NCBI GenBank assembly: GCA_016868255.1
Contig: VGHN01000008.1
Span: forward strand, 1-64,000
Direction: 5' to 3'
DNA: 64,000 bases
Origin: Betaproteobacteria bacterium
GTDB lineage: Bacteria; Pseudomonadota; Gammaproteobacteria; Burkholderiales; Burkholderiaceae_A
Part shown: positions 32,770 through 42,707 of the stretch, in pieces
How the letters are laid out: each line of letters starts with the position of its first letter
Numbering within the stretch: the first letter of the stretch is position 1
Notes under the pieces: model-generated
The model's input: the letters and a program-made list of their open reading frames with translations, nothing else
Told to the model about the DNA's origin: nothing
The model's database searches: none
Position numbers and translations under genes: made by a program

Positions 32770-33468
32770 CTAGCTCAGGGCCTCGGAGAGGTGAACCAGG
32801 CTCTGGCCTCGGGCCCGGGCGGCGGTCTGTTGGTGCCAGGCCGGCCGACGCCAGCAATTAAAGCCGTGGTCGACGCCAGGGTGGACAATAATTCGGGCAT
32901 CATCACGGCCCTCGAAGGCCTTGCGCACGCTGCTCACGGCCGAGGCGGGGATGTAGCTGTCTTTCTCTGCAAAGTGAAAGAGAACCGGGCAGGTGATGTC
33001 CTCGACCAGGTCGAGGTGCTGGTGGATCCCCCCACCGTAATAGCAGACGGCCGTGTCGACATCGGCGCGGGCCGCTGCAACAAACGAGAGCATGCCGCCC
33101 ATGCAAAAGCCCAACGAGCCAACCAAACCAGTGCAGGAGTCCAGGTGCTTAACGGCCTCCACGGTGCGTTGGAGATCGGAGGCCACGAGGGGCACATTTA
33201 GCCGTCCCAGCAGTGCGAGCCCTCGCTCGAAACCGTTGGCATCGTAGGCGAGGTCGATTCGGGGCGCCTCGCGCCAGAAGACATCGGGCGCAATCACCAC
33301 GAAGCCATCGGCCGCGTACTGGTCGGCCACTGCACGAATGTGCTCGTTGACACCGAAGATTTCTTGAATGAGGAGCAGGCCCGGGCCACGGCCGGTGGTG
33401 GGTTGGCTCACGTAGGCATCGAACTCACGTCCATCGGCACTTTTTACTGAAATCCATTCGCTGGCCAT
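32770..33468 (-). CDS. Dienelactone hydrolase family protein
   Basis: A 232-residue alpha/beta hydrolase. The catalytic triad is visible: Cys in GSLGFCMGGM (about residue 122), Asp in AEKDSYIP (about 171) and His in GVDHGFNCW (about 202). LLLIQEIFGVNEHIR is the family's oxyanion-side motif. Dienelactone hydrolases open lactones in aromatic breakdown, but many relatives have other ester substrates, and no aromatic pathway genes are nearby. Divergent from the FGE-like gene. Confidence 0.9.
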   Translation of the reverse strand: MASEWISVKSADGREFDAYVSQPTTGRGPGLLLIQEIFGVNEHIRAVADQYAADGFVVIAPDVFWREAPRIDLAYDANGFERGLALLGRLNVPLVASDLQRTVEAVKHLDSCTGLVGSLGFCMGGMLSFVAAARADVDTAVCYYGGGIHQHLDLVEDITCPVLFHFAEKDSYIPASAVSSVRKAFEGRDDARIIVHPGVDHGFNCWRRPAWHQQTAARARGQSLVHLSEALS

Positions 33469-33521
33469 TGGTTTGCGCTCCTTTCAGGTTGAAGAGGCTC
33501 GAGATCAGGGAGAATCCTGCC

Positions 33522-34334
33522 ATGCATTCGACTCGCGTTCTAGCATTTTGTGCCCCGTTTGCCGTATCGCTCTCCACGACTGGCCTGCGGGCTCAGTCTC
33601 CAGCCCCATCTCCATCCGCATCGCTGGTTCAGGCCACCCAGGCCACACAGTCGAGCCAGCCCTTGGGCCGGCTGCTCTGGGACCGCCATGAATTCACCGT
33701 GGGCGAACTCAAACGACATGCCTCCAAGACAGGCTTTGTGAGTCGCGCGGAGCGCGAGGGTGGCGGCTACATCTACGAGTCGGGCTGGGTCAAGAAGCAG
33801 GGCTGGACATGGAAGGCGCCTTACGGTGCTCCCGCGGCCGACGATGAACCGGCGGTGCATATCACCTTCGATGAGGCGCAGGCCATTTGTCAGGCCCGCG
33901 GTGCGCGACTTCCCACCGACGAGGAATGGCGAGCCGCCGCCTACCTGGAGCAGCGCAGTCCGGCCCCGGCCGGATGGGTCTCGGGCAAGCGCTATCCATT
34001 CCCCAATGGAGATTCGGCCAAGGCGAGCCACTGCCTGAGCGGTTGCGGTGATTACAAAGGAAGGGCGCCCGCTGGTGCGCTCGATCGCGGGGTGGGCCAT
34101 GTGGCGGTGGCCACCACCACGCCTGGGGTCAATGGCTTATTCGACATGGGTGGCAATGTCTGGGAGTGGGTGGCCACGGGCAGTGGCAATGAGCGAGTGA
34201 CTCGCGGCGCCTCCTGGTGGTATGGCCCCGAGCGTCAGCGAGAGGACGACATCGCCACCAAACCGCGTGACACGCGAGTGGCGTATATTGGTTTTCGTTG
34301 TGTGCGTGATCAATCCGTTCAAAAGTCCCAATGA
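33522..34334 (+). CDS. Secreted FGE-sulfatase (SUMF1)-domain protein
   Basis: A 270-residue protein with a cleavable-looking signal peptide (residues 1-24, ending GLRAQS), then an FGE/SUMF1 fold: AVHITFDEAQAICQARGARL with PTDEEWRAAA, NGLFDMGGNVWEWV and RGASWWYGPE, ending YIGFRCVRD. The fold includes formylglycine-generating enzymes, EgtB and PvdO-like proteins; the Cys pair needed for sulfatase activation is not evident, so it may be a binding or other oxidative enzyme. GGGAGA precedes ATG 33522. It overlaps the exporter genes (ATGA), suggesting it works with that transporter. Confidence 0.85.
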   Translation: MHSTRVLAFCAPFAVSLSTTGLRAQSPAPSPSASLVQATQATQSSQPLGRLLWDRHEFTVGELKRHASKTGFVSRAEREGGGYIYESGWVKKQGWTWKAPYGAPAADDEPAVHITFDEAQAICQARGARLPTDEEWRAAAYLEQRSPAPAGWVSGKRYPFPNGDSAKASHCLSGCGDYKGRAPAGALDRGVGHVAVATTTPGVNGLFDMGGNVWEWVATGSGNERVTRGASWWYGPERQREDDIATKPRDTRVAYIGFRCVRDQSVQKSQ

Positions 34335-35446
34335 AAATTAATCTGCCCGCCACGCGCGGTGCGCGCATTGCCCTTCTTTTAGTTCCTTTGATTCTTCTTG
34401 TGGCCGTCTATCAGTTCAGTCGGCCCGTCAAGATTCAGACCTCACCCGTTATCTCGGTCTTCCCATCGCAGGCCCTCTCGATTCTCAATGCCAGTGGCTA
34501 TGTGGTGGCCCAGAGAAAAGCGGCCATCTCCACCAAGGCCAGTGGCCGACTCGAGTGGCTCGATGTGGCCGAGGGATCTCGTGTGAAAAAGGGCCAGGTG
34601 ATGGCACGAATCGAGAGCGAGGAGCTGCGTGCCCAACTTGCCCAATCCGAGGCGCAGGTGGGTCTCGCCACCGCCGAGCGCAACGATGCAAGGCGTGAGT
34701 TCGAGCGCTCAGGGAGCCTGCTCAACAAAAATTACATCTCGCAGGCGGCCTTCGATGCATCCAAGGCGCGCCTTGAGAAAGCCTCTGCGCAGCTGCGTGC
34801 CGCAGAGGCGGCGGCCCAGGTGGCGCGAGCGGCACTCTCGCAGTCTGAGATTCGTGCGCCCTTCGATGGCGTTGTTCTCACCAAGAATGCCAACGTGGGC
34901 GACAACATCACACCATTCTCTTCCGCGGCCGACTCAAAGGGTGCGGTGGTCACAGTGGCGGACATGACCACACTCGAGGTCGAGGCCGATGTCTCGGAGT
35001 CGAGCATTGCCAAGCTCTCGATCGGCCAGCCCGTTGAGATTGGCCTCGATGCACTTCCCAACGAACGATTCCCCGGTCGGGTCGCGCGCATGGTGCCCAC
35101 CATCGATCGGGCCAAGGCCACTCGACTGGTCAAGCTTCAGTTCGATGCGATCGACCCGCGTGTCTTGCCCGACATGTCGGCCAAGGTCTCTTTCCTCGAG
35201 CGCCCCCTGAATGACGACGAGCGCAAGCCCATTGTTGCTGTGAACAAGGCCGCGGCCCTGCAGAAGGGGGGCAACTGGCTGGTCTATGTGGTGGAGGGAA
35301 ACCGACTCAAAGAGATGGAGTTCCAGGCCACTGCCAGCACGGGCGATCTCATTGCAACGCCGGGCCTCAAGGCAGGCGATCGTGTGGTCTTGCGTCCGAC
35401 CAGCGGCCTTCGAAACGGGCAACGAATCGAGATTGCCTCACCGTGA
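34331..35446 (+). CDS. Periplasmic adaptor (MacA/HlyD-like) of an ABC exporter
   Basis: A 371-residue membrane-fusion protein with one N-terminal membrane helix ([17 protein letters not shown]), a lipoyl/biotinyl-like half ([20 protein letters not shown]), an Ala/Glu-rich coiled coil at about residues 85-165, the second lipoyl half ([12 protein letters not shown]), and a beta-barrel end. Such proteins link inner-membrane exporters to the periplasm. It overlaps its neighbours on both sides (ATGA and GTGA). Confidence 0.9.
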   Translation: MKINLPATRGARIALLLVPLILLVAVYQFSRPVKIQTSPVISVFPSQALSILNASGYVVAQRKAAISTKASGRLEWLDVAEGSRVKKGQVMARIESEELRAQLAQSEAQVGLATAERNDARREFERSGSLLNKNYISQAAFDASKARLEKASAQLRAAEAAAQVARAALSQSEIRAPFDGVVLTKNANVGDNITPFSSAADSKGAVVTVADMTTLEVEADVSESSIAKLSIGQPVEIGLDALPNERFPGRVARMVPTIDRAKATRLVKLQFDAIDPRVLPDMSAKVSFLERPLNDDERKPIVAVNKAAALQKGGNWLVYVVEGNRLKEMEFQATASTGDLIATPGLKAGDRVVLRPTSGLRNGQRIEIASP

Positions 35447-36126
35447 TTCACATTACCGGTCTGCGCAAGGTCTATCGGCGCGGTGAGCAAGATGTCTTGG
35501 TGCTCGATGGGCTCAGTCTTCATGTGAATCGTGGCGACTTTGTCGCCCTCATGGGGCCTTCGGGCTCGGGAAAGAGCACCCTACTTAATCTTATTGCCGG
35601 CATCGACCGACCCACCAGCGGTCTGATTCAAGTCGATGGCGCAGACATCACCCAACTCAACGACGCGCAGTTGGCCCAATGGCGCGCCAAACACGTGGGC
35701 TTTATCTTTCAGTTCTATAACCTCATTCCTGTGCTCACGGCCTACGAGAATGTTGAACTGCCACTGCAACTCACCGACCTGCCCGCCAGTGAGCGCCGTG
35801 CGAAGGCAGAAGCTGCGCTGGCCGCAGTGGGCCTGGCCGATCGCATGACCCACACGCCCAATGAGCTGTCGGGTGGGCAGCAACAGCGGGTGGCCATTGC
35901 ACGTGCACTCATTACCAACCCCAGCCTAATCGTCGCCGATGAGCCCACGGGCGACCTCGATCGGCAGTCCGCCTCCGACATTCTGGCCATGCTCAATCGG
36001 CTGAATCGGGAGATGGGCAAGACCATCATCATGGTGACCCACGACCCCAAGGCGGCCGAGGCCGCGCGGGCGGTGATTCATCTAGAGAAGGGGCAGCTCG
36101 GAAGCATCGTCGAGACCCACGCCTGA
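35443..36126 (+). CDS. ABC transporter ATPase, LolD/MacB type
   Basis: A 227-residue ATPase: Walker [10 protein letters not shown] (about residues 37-45), Q-loop [12 protein letters not shown], signature [15 protein letters not shown], Walker [13 protein letters not shown] and the switch His in MVTHDP. It is of the MacB/LolD family that powers mechanotransmission exporters rather than import. It starts at GTG overlapping the adaptor stop. Confidence 0.95.
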   Translation: MIHITGLRKVYRRGEQDVLVLDGLSLHVNRGDFVALMGPSGSGKSTLLNLIAGIDRPTSGLIQVDGADITQLNDAQLAQWRAKHVGFIFQFYNLIPVLTAYENVELPLQLTDLPASERRAKAEAALAAVGLADRMTHTPNELSGGQQQRVAIARALITNPSLIVADEPTGDLDRQSASDILAMLNRLNREMGKTIIMVTHDPKAAEAARAVIHLEKGQLGSIVETHA

Positions 36127-36142
36127 GCATGGGTGCGCGCGC

Positions 36143-37300
36143 ATGCTGATCCTTCGGCTTCTCTTTCTCAACATCTGGCGCAACAAGGGCCGCTCGGTGC
36201 TCACCTTCTTGGGCCTGGTGATTGCCGTGCTTGCATTTGGGCTGCTCAGCACGGTGGTGCAGGCCTGGTATTCGGGTGCGGAGTCGGCGAGCCAGGCCCG
36301 ACTCATCACGCGCAGTTCCATCTCGCTGATTTTCCCTCTGCCGCTCTCACACGGGGAGCGGATTCGGCAGGTCGATGGAGTGGAGTCCATGACCGTCTCG
36401 CGTTGGTTCGGCGGTGTCTACAAAGACACCCGCAACTTCTTCCCACAGTTCGCGGTCGACCCACCGAGTTATTTTGAAATCTACCCCGAGTACATGCTGA
36501 GCGATGAGGTGCGCAACAAGTTTTATCGCGATCGACGAAGTGCAGTGGTGGGCCGCCGGCTCGCCCAGCAATATGGCTTTGCCCCCGGAGACATCATCAC
36601 CCTCAAGGGCCAGATCTTTCCCGGCAATTGGGAGTTCCTAATTGCAGGCATCTACGAGGGCAAGGAAGAACAGACCGACACGGGCAAGATGTATTTTCAT
36701 TGGGCCTACCTCAATGAAGAGGTCAAGCGCAGGAAGATCTCGCGCGATGCCGATTCGGTGGGGGTCTTCATCACCAGCATTGCCGACCCTGGTCGGGCCG
36801 CCGAAGTGAGCATGGCCATTGACGAACTCTTCTCCAACTCGGCCAAGGAGACACTCACCGAGACCGAGCAGGCCTTTCAGCTGGGATTTGTTGCCATGAC
36901 CGAGGCCATTGTGGTGGCCATTCGTGCCGTCTCGTATGTGGTGATCCTCATCATCATGGCGGTGATGGCCAACACCATGGCCATGACCGCGCGAGAGCGC
37001 ACCAGTGAGTACGCCACACTCAAGGCCCTGGGCTTCTCACCGAAATTTGTCGCAGGACTTGTAGCCGGCGAGTCCATGCTCATGGCCTTGCTCGGGGGTG
37101 TGGTGGGTGTGGCCCTCACCTATCCTGTGGCCGCGGCATTCCACGAGGCCACTGGCACGCTCTTTCGAAGTTTCTTTGTGAGTTTCGACACCAGCATCAT
37201 GCAGTTGCTTGCGGCCCTGGCAACCGGCGTGGTCGCAGCCATCTTCCCAATGATTAAGGTCTATCGAATTCGAATCGTCGAGGGCCTCAGAGCCATATGA
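36143..37300 (+). CDS. FtsX-like ABC permease 1
   Basis: A 385-residue MacB/FtsX-type permease: an N-terminal helix (FLNIWRNKGRSVLTFLGLVI), a periplasmic domain of about 200 residues, then three C-terminal helices (AVSYVVILIIMAVMANTMAM, AGLVAGESMLMALLGGVVG, and LLAALATGVVAAIFPM). It lies 17 bases after the ATPase gene and overlaps permease 2 (ATGA). It likely forms a heterodimer with permease 2. Confidence 0.92.
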   Translation: MLILRLLFLNIWRNKGRSVLTFLGLVIAVLAFGLLSTVVQAWYSGAESASQARLITRSSISLIFPLPLSHGERIRQVDGVESMTVSRWFGGVYKDTRNFFPQFAVDPPSYFEIYPEYMLSDEVRNKFYRDRRSAVVGRRLAQQYGFAPGDIITLKGQIFPGNWEFLIAGIYEGKEEQTDTGKMYFHWAYLNEEVKRRKISRDADSVGVFITSIADPGRAAEVSMAIDELFSNSAKETLTETEQAFQLGFVAMTEAIVVAIRAVSYVVILIIMAVMANTMAMTARERTSEYATLKALGFSPKFVAGLVAGESMLMALLGGVVGVALTYPVAAAFHEATGTLFRSFFVSFDTSIMQLLAALATGVVAAIFPMIKVYRIRIVEGLRAI

Positions 37301-38466
37301 GGCTTCTCGATATTCCTTTGGCCTACAGCATTCGCAACCTCTGGGTTCGTCGGATGACCACCATCCTCACGGCCATGGGAATGGCACTGGTGGTCTATGT
37401 ATTTGCGGCCGTGCTCATGCTCGATGCGGGACTGCGCAATACCCTGGTGAGCACCGGTGAGCCCGACAACATGGTGGTCACGCGCCAGGGCTCGGTCACC
37501 GAGGTGCAGAGTTCCATCGACCGCGGCCAGGCCAGCATCGTCTCGCAGTTTCCCGAGGTGGCCAGTTTCATTGAGCCGCTGGCCTCGCGTGAGACCGTCG
37601 TGCTCATCAATCTAAAGAAACGCGACACAGGCAAGGCCTCGAATGTGGTGGTGCGAGGTCTCGATGAGACTGGTCGAGGCATGCGGCGCCAGGTGAAGGT
37701 CGTCGAGGGCCGGGCCTGTCGGCCAGGCTCCGAAGAAATCATGGTGGGCGTGGCCTCCTCGAGGCAGTTTCAGGGGTTGGGCCTGGGGGAGTCGGTTCGA
37801 TTTGGTGGACGCGATTGGCGTGTGGTGGGCTTGTTCGATGGAGGCCGCAGTGGTTTTGACAGCGAGATCTGGGCCGACGGCGAGGTGCTTCGGCAGTCGT
37901 TTCGTCGCACCACGTATTCTTCGTTGGTGGTTCGTCTCATGGACCCAAGCCAGGCCGAGTCCTTTCGCAACCGCGTGACCTCCGACCCACGGCTGCCGCT
38001 GAGTGCCAAATCCGAGCGCCAATACTACGAAGACCAGTCTGAATCGCTCTCGCGTTTTATCAAGATCCTTGGCCTCACGCTCACGGTCATCTTCTCCATC
38101 GGTGCAGTCATTGGCGCAACCATCACCATGCAGTCGGCCGTCGCCACACGAGTCGCCGAGATTGGCACCCTTCGGGCCTTGGGCTTTCAACGTTCGGCCA
38201 TTCTCTTGGCCTTCTTGGCCGAGTCGGTGGCCTTGTCGCTGGTGGGTGGCGTGATTGGTCTGAGCCTGGCTAGCTTGATGCAGAGTTTTGAGTTCTCCAC
38301 CACCAACTTTCAGAGCTTCTCGGAACTCTCTTTTGGCTTTCTGCTCACACCTTCTATCGTGATTCAGTCTCTTGTCTTCTCTGTGGCCATGGGGGTGGCC
38401 GGCGGCATGCTCCCTGCCATTCGCGCATCGCGCATCGCAATCGTCGAGGCACTGCGTGCCGCTTGA
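37297..38466 (+). CDS. FtsX-like ABC permease 2
   Basis: A 389-residue MacB/FtsX-type permease with the same layout as permease 1: one N-terminal helix, a periplasmic domain with RGLDETGRGMRRQVKVVEG, and three C-terminal helices with FSIGAVIGATITMQSAVATR. Its last codons (VEALRAA, stop) fall in a 22-bp sequence repeated at once downstream. Confidence 0.92.
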   Translation: MRLLDIPLAYSIRNLWVRRMTTILTAMGMALVVYVFAAVLMLDAGLRNTLVSTGEPDNMVVTRQGSVTEVQSSIDRGQASIVSQFPEVASFIEPLASRETVVLINLKKRDTGKASNVVVRGLDETGRGMRRQVKVVEGRACRPGSEEIMVGVASSRQFQGLGLGESVRFGGRDWRVVGLFDGGRSGFDSEIWADGEVLRQSFRRTTYSSLVVRLMDPSQAESFRNRVTSDPRLPLSAKSERQYYEDQSESLSRFIKILGLTLTVIFSIGAVIGATITMQSAVATRVAEIGTLRALGFQRSAILLAFLAESVALSLVGGVIGLSLASLMQSFEFSTTNFQSFSELSFGFLLTPSIVIQSLVFSVAMGVAGGMLPAIRASRIAIVEALRAA

Positions 38467-38488
38467 GTCGAGGCACTGCGTGCCGCTT
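38443..38488. repeat. 22-bp tandem duplication at the permease 2/3 junction
   Basis: GTCGAGGCACTGCGTGCCGC plus TT occurs at 38443-38464 and again at 38467-38488, a 24-base shift. The first copy ends permease 2; the second supplies the probable GTG start of permease 3. A small duplication thus sits exactly on a gene boundary. Confidence 0.85.
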
Positions 38489-41020
38489 AACTTCTCTCGG
38501 CTCTGGTCTTGGGCACGAAGGGACATTCGCTCCGGTGCCCTGAGCCTCATGGCCGCTTCGGTCTTGGTCTCTGTGGCGGCTGTCAGTGCGGTGTCATTGC
38601 TTGCAGCGCGTGTTGAGCAGGCCCTCTTGCGAGACGCTCAATCAAGCCTTGGGGCCGACCGCCTCTTGGTCTCCGATCGGCCCACCCCGAGCGACTGGAT
38701 TCAAGCCGTGGAGGCCAACGGTCTTCGCACAGTCAAGGGGGTTCAGTTTCCCAGCATGGTGGTCGCAGGCGAGCGATCCGCACTCGTTGCACTCAAGGCC
38801 ATTGAGTCGGGCTATCCCATGCGGGGGCGGCTTGAAGTTCAAACCGCAGAGGGGTTGCAGGTCAATCCTGTTTTGGGAGAGCGCCGCGCCCTTGTCGACC
38901 CCGCACTTCTCGCGCGACTCGGCCTGCGAATTGGCGACACCATTTCCATCGGCAACGCGAAGTTTGAAATCGCCGGTCGTATTCTCTACGAGCCCGATCG
39001 CGGCATGAACTTCGTTAACCTCTCACCGCGGGTCTTGTTGCGCATCCAAGACATTGCGACTGCTGGCCTTCTTGTCGAGGGGTCCCGCGCGAGTTATCGG
39101 CTCTGGGTCTCGGGCCCAACGGAGTCGCTGCGCAACTTCGATCGCGCCATCGAACCCCTGATTGGCGCAGGCCAGCGCATCGAGACACTCGAGAACGCAC
39201 GGCCCGAACTCAAAGAGGCCCTGAATCGGGCCAATGGTTTTCTGTCACTCACGGCCATGGTGGCCATGCTCACAGGCTGCGCAGCCATGGCGCTTGCCGC
39301 CCGCCGACTCTCGGTCACCTACGCGCCCAGGCTTGCTGTCATGAAGGCACTGGGCACCTCTCGGCGTGAACTGCAGTGGTATTGGGCACTGGCCCTTCTG
39401 GCCATGGTGCTTGCATCGAGTACAGCGGGGCTTCTCATCGGTTGGGGGCTGCAGGCCGGCCTGGCCAGCCTCCTGCAGGGCCTGCTCACCGTGAGTCTTC
39501 CGCCGCTTCCAACTCAGTGGCTCACGCCGGTTGCGCAGTCATTTGGTCTGGCCTTGGTCATGACTGCAGTCTTCGCCTGGCCTGTGGTCTTGTCCACCAC
39601 GCGTGTATCGGCATTGACTGCGCTCCGTGGTCTGGATGCATCGGGTTCGCTTCGCGGCAATGCGAAGGGGCCATTCTCATGGCGAGCCATCGTCTCGCGT
39701 CTGCCATTCATTGCACTCTTGTGGGTGGGGCTGGGCCTTCTTCTCTGGCTGGGTGCAAGCGACTTGCGACTCGCGGCCATTGTGGCCATCGGGTTTGGTC
39801 TCTTCGGTCTTCTGAGTGCAGGCCTGCTTTGGTTGCTGTTTCGAGCAATGGGCCGGGCCCTGTCTCTGGGTGCGCAAAGGGGCTGGGCCATGGGCAGCCT
39901 CTCGCGTGCCTTGCGACGTCGAACTTGGGGCATGGTGGTCCAGGTCTTGGGCCTTGGCACCGCCTTGTCTGCACTCTTTCTGCTGGCATTCGTTCGCGGT
40001 GATTTGGTGGCCGCCTGGGATCGAAGCATGCCCATCGATGCACCCAATCGATTCGTTATCAACATCATTCCGGGCGAAGAGCGCGATGTTGGCCGGCTCA
40101 TTGAGTCGGCAGCGGTGCAGAACAACACCATGGCACCCATGGTGCGTGGCCGGCTCATTGCCATCAATGAGCGCGCGGTGTTCCCCGAGAGCTATCAAGA
40201 CGAGCGTGCCCAGCGTCTGGTGGACCGCGAGCTCAATCTCTCCTATGCGTCCGCGGTTCCTGCGCACAACAAGATTGTTGCTGGCCGTCCCCTCGACCCC
40301 AAAGCGGCCGAGGTCTCGGTGGAGCTGGGCATTGCCAGAACCCTTGGCATTTCAATGGACGATCAACTCTCCTTCGATATCTCTGGCGAGTTGGTCAAGG
40401 CCCGAGTCACCAGTATTCGCAGCCTTCGTTGGGACTCCATGTCGGTGAACTTCTTCATGATTCTCAGCCCGGCCGTGTTGTCCGAATTGCCGCAGACATT
40501 CATTGCAGCCTTCTATGTGCCCAAGCAAAATGCCGAACCACTCGAGGCAGGCCTTCTTGGCCGCTTTCCGAGCCTCACCGTCATCGACCTCGAGACCATT
40601 CTCAATCAGGTTCGACGCATCCTCACCCAGGTGGTCACCGCCGTGCAGGCCCTCTTTGGGTTCAGTCTTGTCGCGGGAGCCTTGGTCTTGTGGGCCGCAC
40701 TCGTGGCCACGCGAGACGAGCGCATGAAAGAGGCGGTGTTGTTGCGCGCGCTTGGCGCATCAAAGGGCCAGTTGATTCGAGCCCAGGTATTCGAGCTCCT
40801 GGCAGTGGGCGGAATCGCGGGCTTGGCCTCGGCGGTGTTGGCGCAACTCATTGGCTGGGTGGTCGCCGATCAAGTCTTTCAGCTGCCCGTGGCGTTCAAC
40901 TTCATGGCCATGTTGGGTGGCCTTGGCCTTGGGGCGATCATCTGTTTGCTTGCGGGCATGTGGGCCCTCCGGCCGGTCTTCCAGCGCTCGCCAGTGGAGG
41001 CGCTGAGAAGTCGGGCCTGA
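38480..41020 (+). CDS. Large FtsX/YbbP-like ABC permease
   Basis: An 846-residue permease with an N-terminal helix, a periplasmic domain, a central block of membrane helices (about residues 250-500), a second periplasmic domain, and three C-terminal helices (VTAVQALFGFSLVAGALVLW onward), the two-FtsX-domain layout of YbbP. GTG 38480 is likely, 13 bases after permease 2; GTG 38456 is an alternative created by the duplication. An exporter with two small permeases plus a YbbP-type one is unusual; the substrate is unknown but may be a lipid or lipoprotein. Confidence 0.88.
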   Translation: MPLNFSRLWSWARRDIRSGALSLMAASVLVSVAAVSAVSLLAARVEQALLRDAQSSLGADRLLVSDRPTPSDWIQAVEANGLRTVKGVQFPSMVVAGERSALVALKAIESGYPMRGRLEVQTAEGLQVNPVLGERRALVDPALLARLGLRIGDTISIGNAKFEIAGRILYEPDRGMNFVNLSPRVLLRIQDIATAGLLVEGSRASYRLWVSGPTESLRNFDRAIEPLIGAGQRIETLENARPELKEALNRANGFLSLTAMVAMLTGCAAMALAARRLSVTYAPRLAVMKALGTSRRELQWYWALALLAMVLASSTAGLLIGWGLQAGLASLLQGLLTVSLPPLPTQWLTPVAQSFGLALVMTAVFAWPVVLSTTRVSALTALRGLDASGSLRGNAKGPFSWRAIVSRLPFIALLWVGLGLLLWLGASDLRLAAIVAIGFGLFGLLSAGLLWLLFRAMGRALSLGAQRGWAMGSLSRALRRRTWGMVVQVLGLGTALSALFLLAFVRGDLVAAWDRSMPIDAPNRFVINIIPGEERDVGRLIESAAVQNNTMAPMVRGRLIAINERAVFPESYQDERAQRLVDRELNLSYASAVPAHNKIVAGRPLDPKAAEVSVELGIARTLGISMDDQLSFDISGELVKARVTSIRSLRWDSMSVNFFMILSPAVLSELPQTFIAAFYVPKQNAEPLEAGLLGRFPSLTVIDLETILNQVRRILTQVVTAVQALFGFSLVAGALVLWAALVATRDERMKEAVLLRALGASKGQLIRAQVFELLAVGGIAGLASAVLAQLIGWVVADQVFQLPVAFNFMAMLGGLGLGAIICLLAGMWALRPVFQRSPVEALRSRA

Positions 41021-41119
41021 GCCCGTCGCTGCAGATGCAGCTGTGCCAGACCCGGTCGCGCTCGCCCACCAATAGGGGCAAGCACAGTCCCTAAAAGTCC
41101 CATCGAGGGGTTGCCCCGA

Positions 41120-41220
41120 TTTTCGTAATATGAAAACTAAGTTTCGTATGACGAAACGAAGCTATCGCACATGCACAAAAGGGCGTTTCAGAGGCCGCTT
41201 TTGTGTTTCTTAATGCGAAA
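41120..41220. promoter_or_regulatory. Array of three TTTC-N7-GAAA inverted repeats
   Basis: TTTCGTAATATGAAA (41121-41135), TTTCGTATGACGAAA (41142-41156; extended to a 7-3-7 perfect repeat at 41141-41157) and TTTCTTAATGCGAAA (41206-41220). Centres are 21 and 64 bases apart, close to whole turns of the helix, as expected for a cooperative regulator binding one face. They lie 127-226 bases before aceA. The regulator is unknown. Confidence 0.65.
41174..41205 (+). terminator. Hairpin in the aceA upstream region
   Basis: CACAAAAG and CTTTTGTG form an 8-bp stem, extended by GGC/GCC after a one-base bulge, followed by TTTCTT. It could terminate the upstream exporter operon, or act in the aceA leader if that transcript starts before it. 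Confidence 0.45.
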
Positions 41221-41346
41221 TAAGATGTTTAAATATCTGTTTTATATGGAAAATATTTTCTAAACAAATCTGAAAAATTTTCGGTGCAGAGCATCATTGC
41301 CCGCCTAGGATAAACCCACCAAATTACCAACCTTAAGGAGTTCATC

Positions 41347-42669
41347 ATGGCAACACGGCAAGAGCAGGCCCAAAAACTTCAGAAAGAGTGGGCAGAAAAC
41401 CCCCGTTGGAGAGGCATCAAGCGTGGTTACACCGCCGATGAGGTGGTGCGCCTGCGTGGCTCGCTTCAGCAAGACTACACACTGGCCAAGCGCGGGGCAG
41501 AGCGCCTCTGGAGGGACGTCAATAGCGAGCCCTTCGTCAACAGCCTGGGCGCCCTCACAGGCAATCAGGCCATGCAGCAGGCCAAGGCGGGCCTCAAGGC
41601 CATTTATCTCTCGGGCTGGCAGGTGGCGGGCGATGCCAACCTGGCCGGAGAGATGTACCCAGACCAGTCGCTCTATCCCGTGAACTCGGTGCCGCGTGTT
41701 GTGAAGTCGATCAACAACACCTTCGCTCGCTGCGACCAGATTCAGTGGATGGAGGGCAAAGAGCCCACCGACCCCGATTACATCGATTACTACGTGCCCA
41801 TCGTGGCCGATGCCGAGGCCGGCTTTGGTGGTGTTCTCAATGCCTTCGAACTGATGAAGGCCATGATCGAGGCGGGCGCTGCTGGCGTTCACTTCGAAGA
41901 CCAACTCGCCTCGGTGAAGAAGTGCGGACACATGGGTGGCAAGGTCTTGGTGCCCACGCGCGATGCCGTGGCCAAATTGGTTGCTGCGCGACTCGCCGCC
42001 GATGTCATGGGTGTTCCCACCGTGCTGCTTGCACGCACCGATGCCGAGGCCGCCGATCTTGTGACCTCCGATGTCGATGAGACCGACAAGCCCTTCCTTA
42101 CCGGAGAGCGCACTGTCGAGGGCTTTCATCGTTGCCGCAATGGCTTTGATCAAGCCGTGGCCCGTGGCCTGGCCTATGCACCCTATGTGGACATGCTCTG
42201 GTGCGAGACGGGAACGCCCGACCTCGAGTTTGCCAAGAAGTACGCAGAGGCCATTCAGAAGCAGTTCCCCGGAAAGATGCTGGCCTACAACTGCTCGCCT
42301 TCATTCAACTGGAAGAAGAACCTCGACGACGCCACCATTGCCAAGTTCCAGCGCGAACTCGGTGCCATGGGTTACAAGTTTCAGTTCATCACACTGGCGG
42401 GCTTCCACAGCCTTAACTACTCCATGTTCAACCTGGCCCACGGCTATGCACGCAACAACATGTCGGCCTTTGTTGAACTGCAAGAGGCGGAGTTCGCTGC
42501 GGCATCCAGGGGCTTCACAGCCGTTAAGCACCAGCGTGAGGTGGGAACGGGCTACTTCGATGCGGTGACCACCACCATCGAGCGCGAGGCATCCACCGCC
42601 GCGCTCAAGGGCTCCACCGAGGACGAGCAGTTCTTCGATTCGAAGGCGCAAATCAAGCGCGTGGCCTAG
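41347..42669 (+). CDS. aceA: Isocitrate lyase
   Basis: A 440-residue enzyme splitting isocitrate into glyoxylate and succinate, the entry to the glyoxylate shunt needed for growth on acetate and fatty acids. The catalytic KKCGHMGGK loop is at about residues 196-204, with the Mg-binding ADAEAGFGG near 156 and YNCSPSFNW near 317. AAGGAG lies 8 bases before the ATG. It is a single-gene unit with its own regulatory region and terminator. Confidence 0.97.
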   Translation: MATRQEQAQKLQKEWAENPRWRGIKRGYTADEVVRLRGSLQQDYTLAKRGAERLWRDVNSEPFVNSLGALTGNQAMQQAKAGLKAIYLSGWQVAGDANLAGEMYPDQSLYPVNSVPRVVKSINNTFARCDQIQWMEGKEPTDPDYIDYYVPIVADAEAGFGGVLNAFELMKAMIEAGAAGVHFEDQLASVKKCGHMGGKVLVPTRDAVAKLVAARLAADVMGVPTVLLARTDAEAADLVTSDVDETDKPFLTGERTVEGFHRCRNGFDQAVARGLAYAPYVDMLWCETGTPDLEFAKKYAEAIQKQFPGKMLAYNCSPSFNWKKNLDDATIAKFQRELGAMGYKFQFITLAGFHSLNYSMFNLAHGYARNNMSAFVELQEAEFAAASRGFTAVKHQREVGTGYFDAVTTTIEREASTAALKGSTEDEQFFDSKAQIKRVA

Positions 42670-42707
42670 TCAGGCGCGCGCGACCAATCCACCGAACATT
42701 GGAGAGG

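Larger units (their letters stand above)
41021..41346. other. AT-rich intergenic region upstream of aceA
   Basis: This 326-base gap is far richer in A and T than its surroundings. It holds three TTTC-N7-GAAA repeats, a hairpin (41174-41205) followed by TTTCTT that may end the exporter operon transcript, and a perfect GAAAATATTTTC palindrome at 41249-41260. No gene is seen. Confidence 0.8.
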
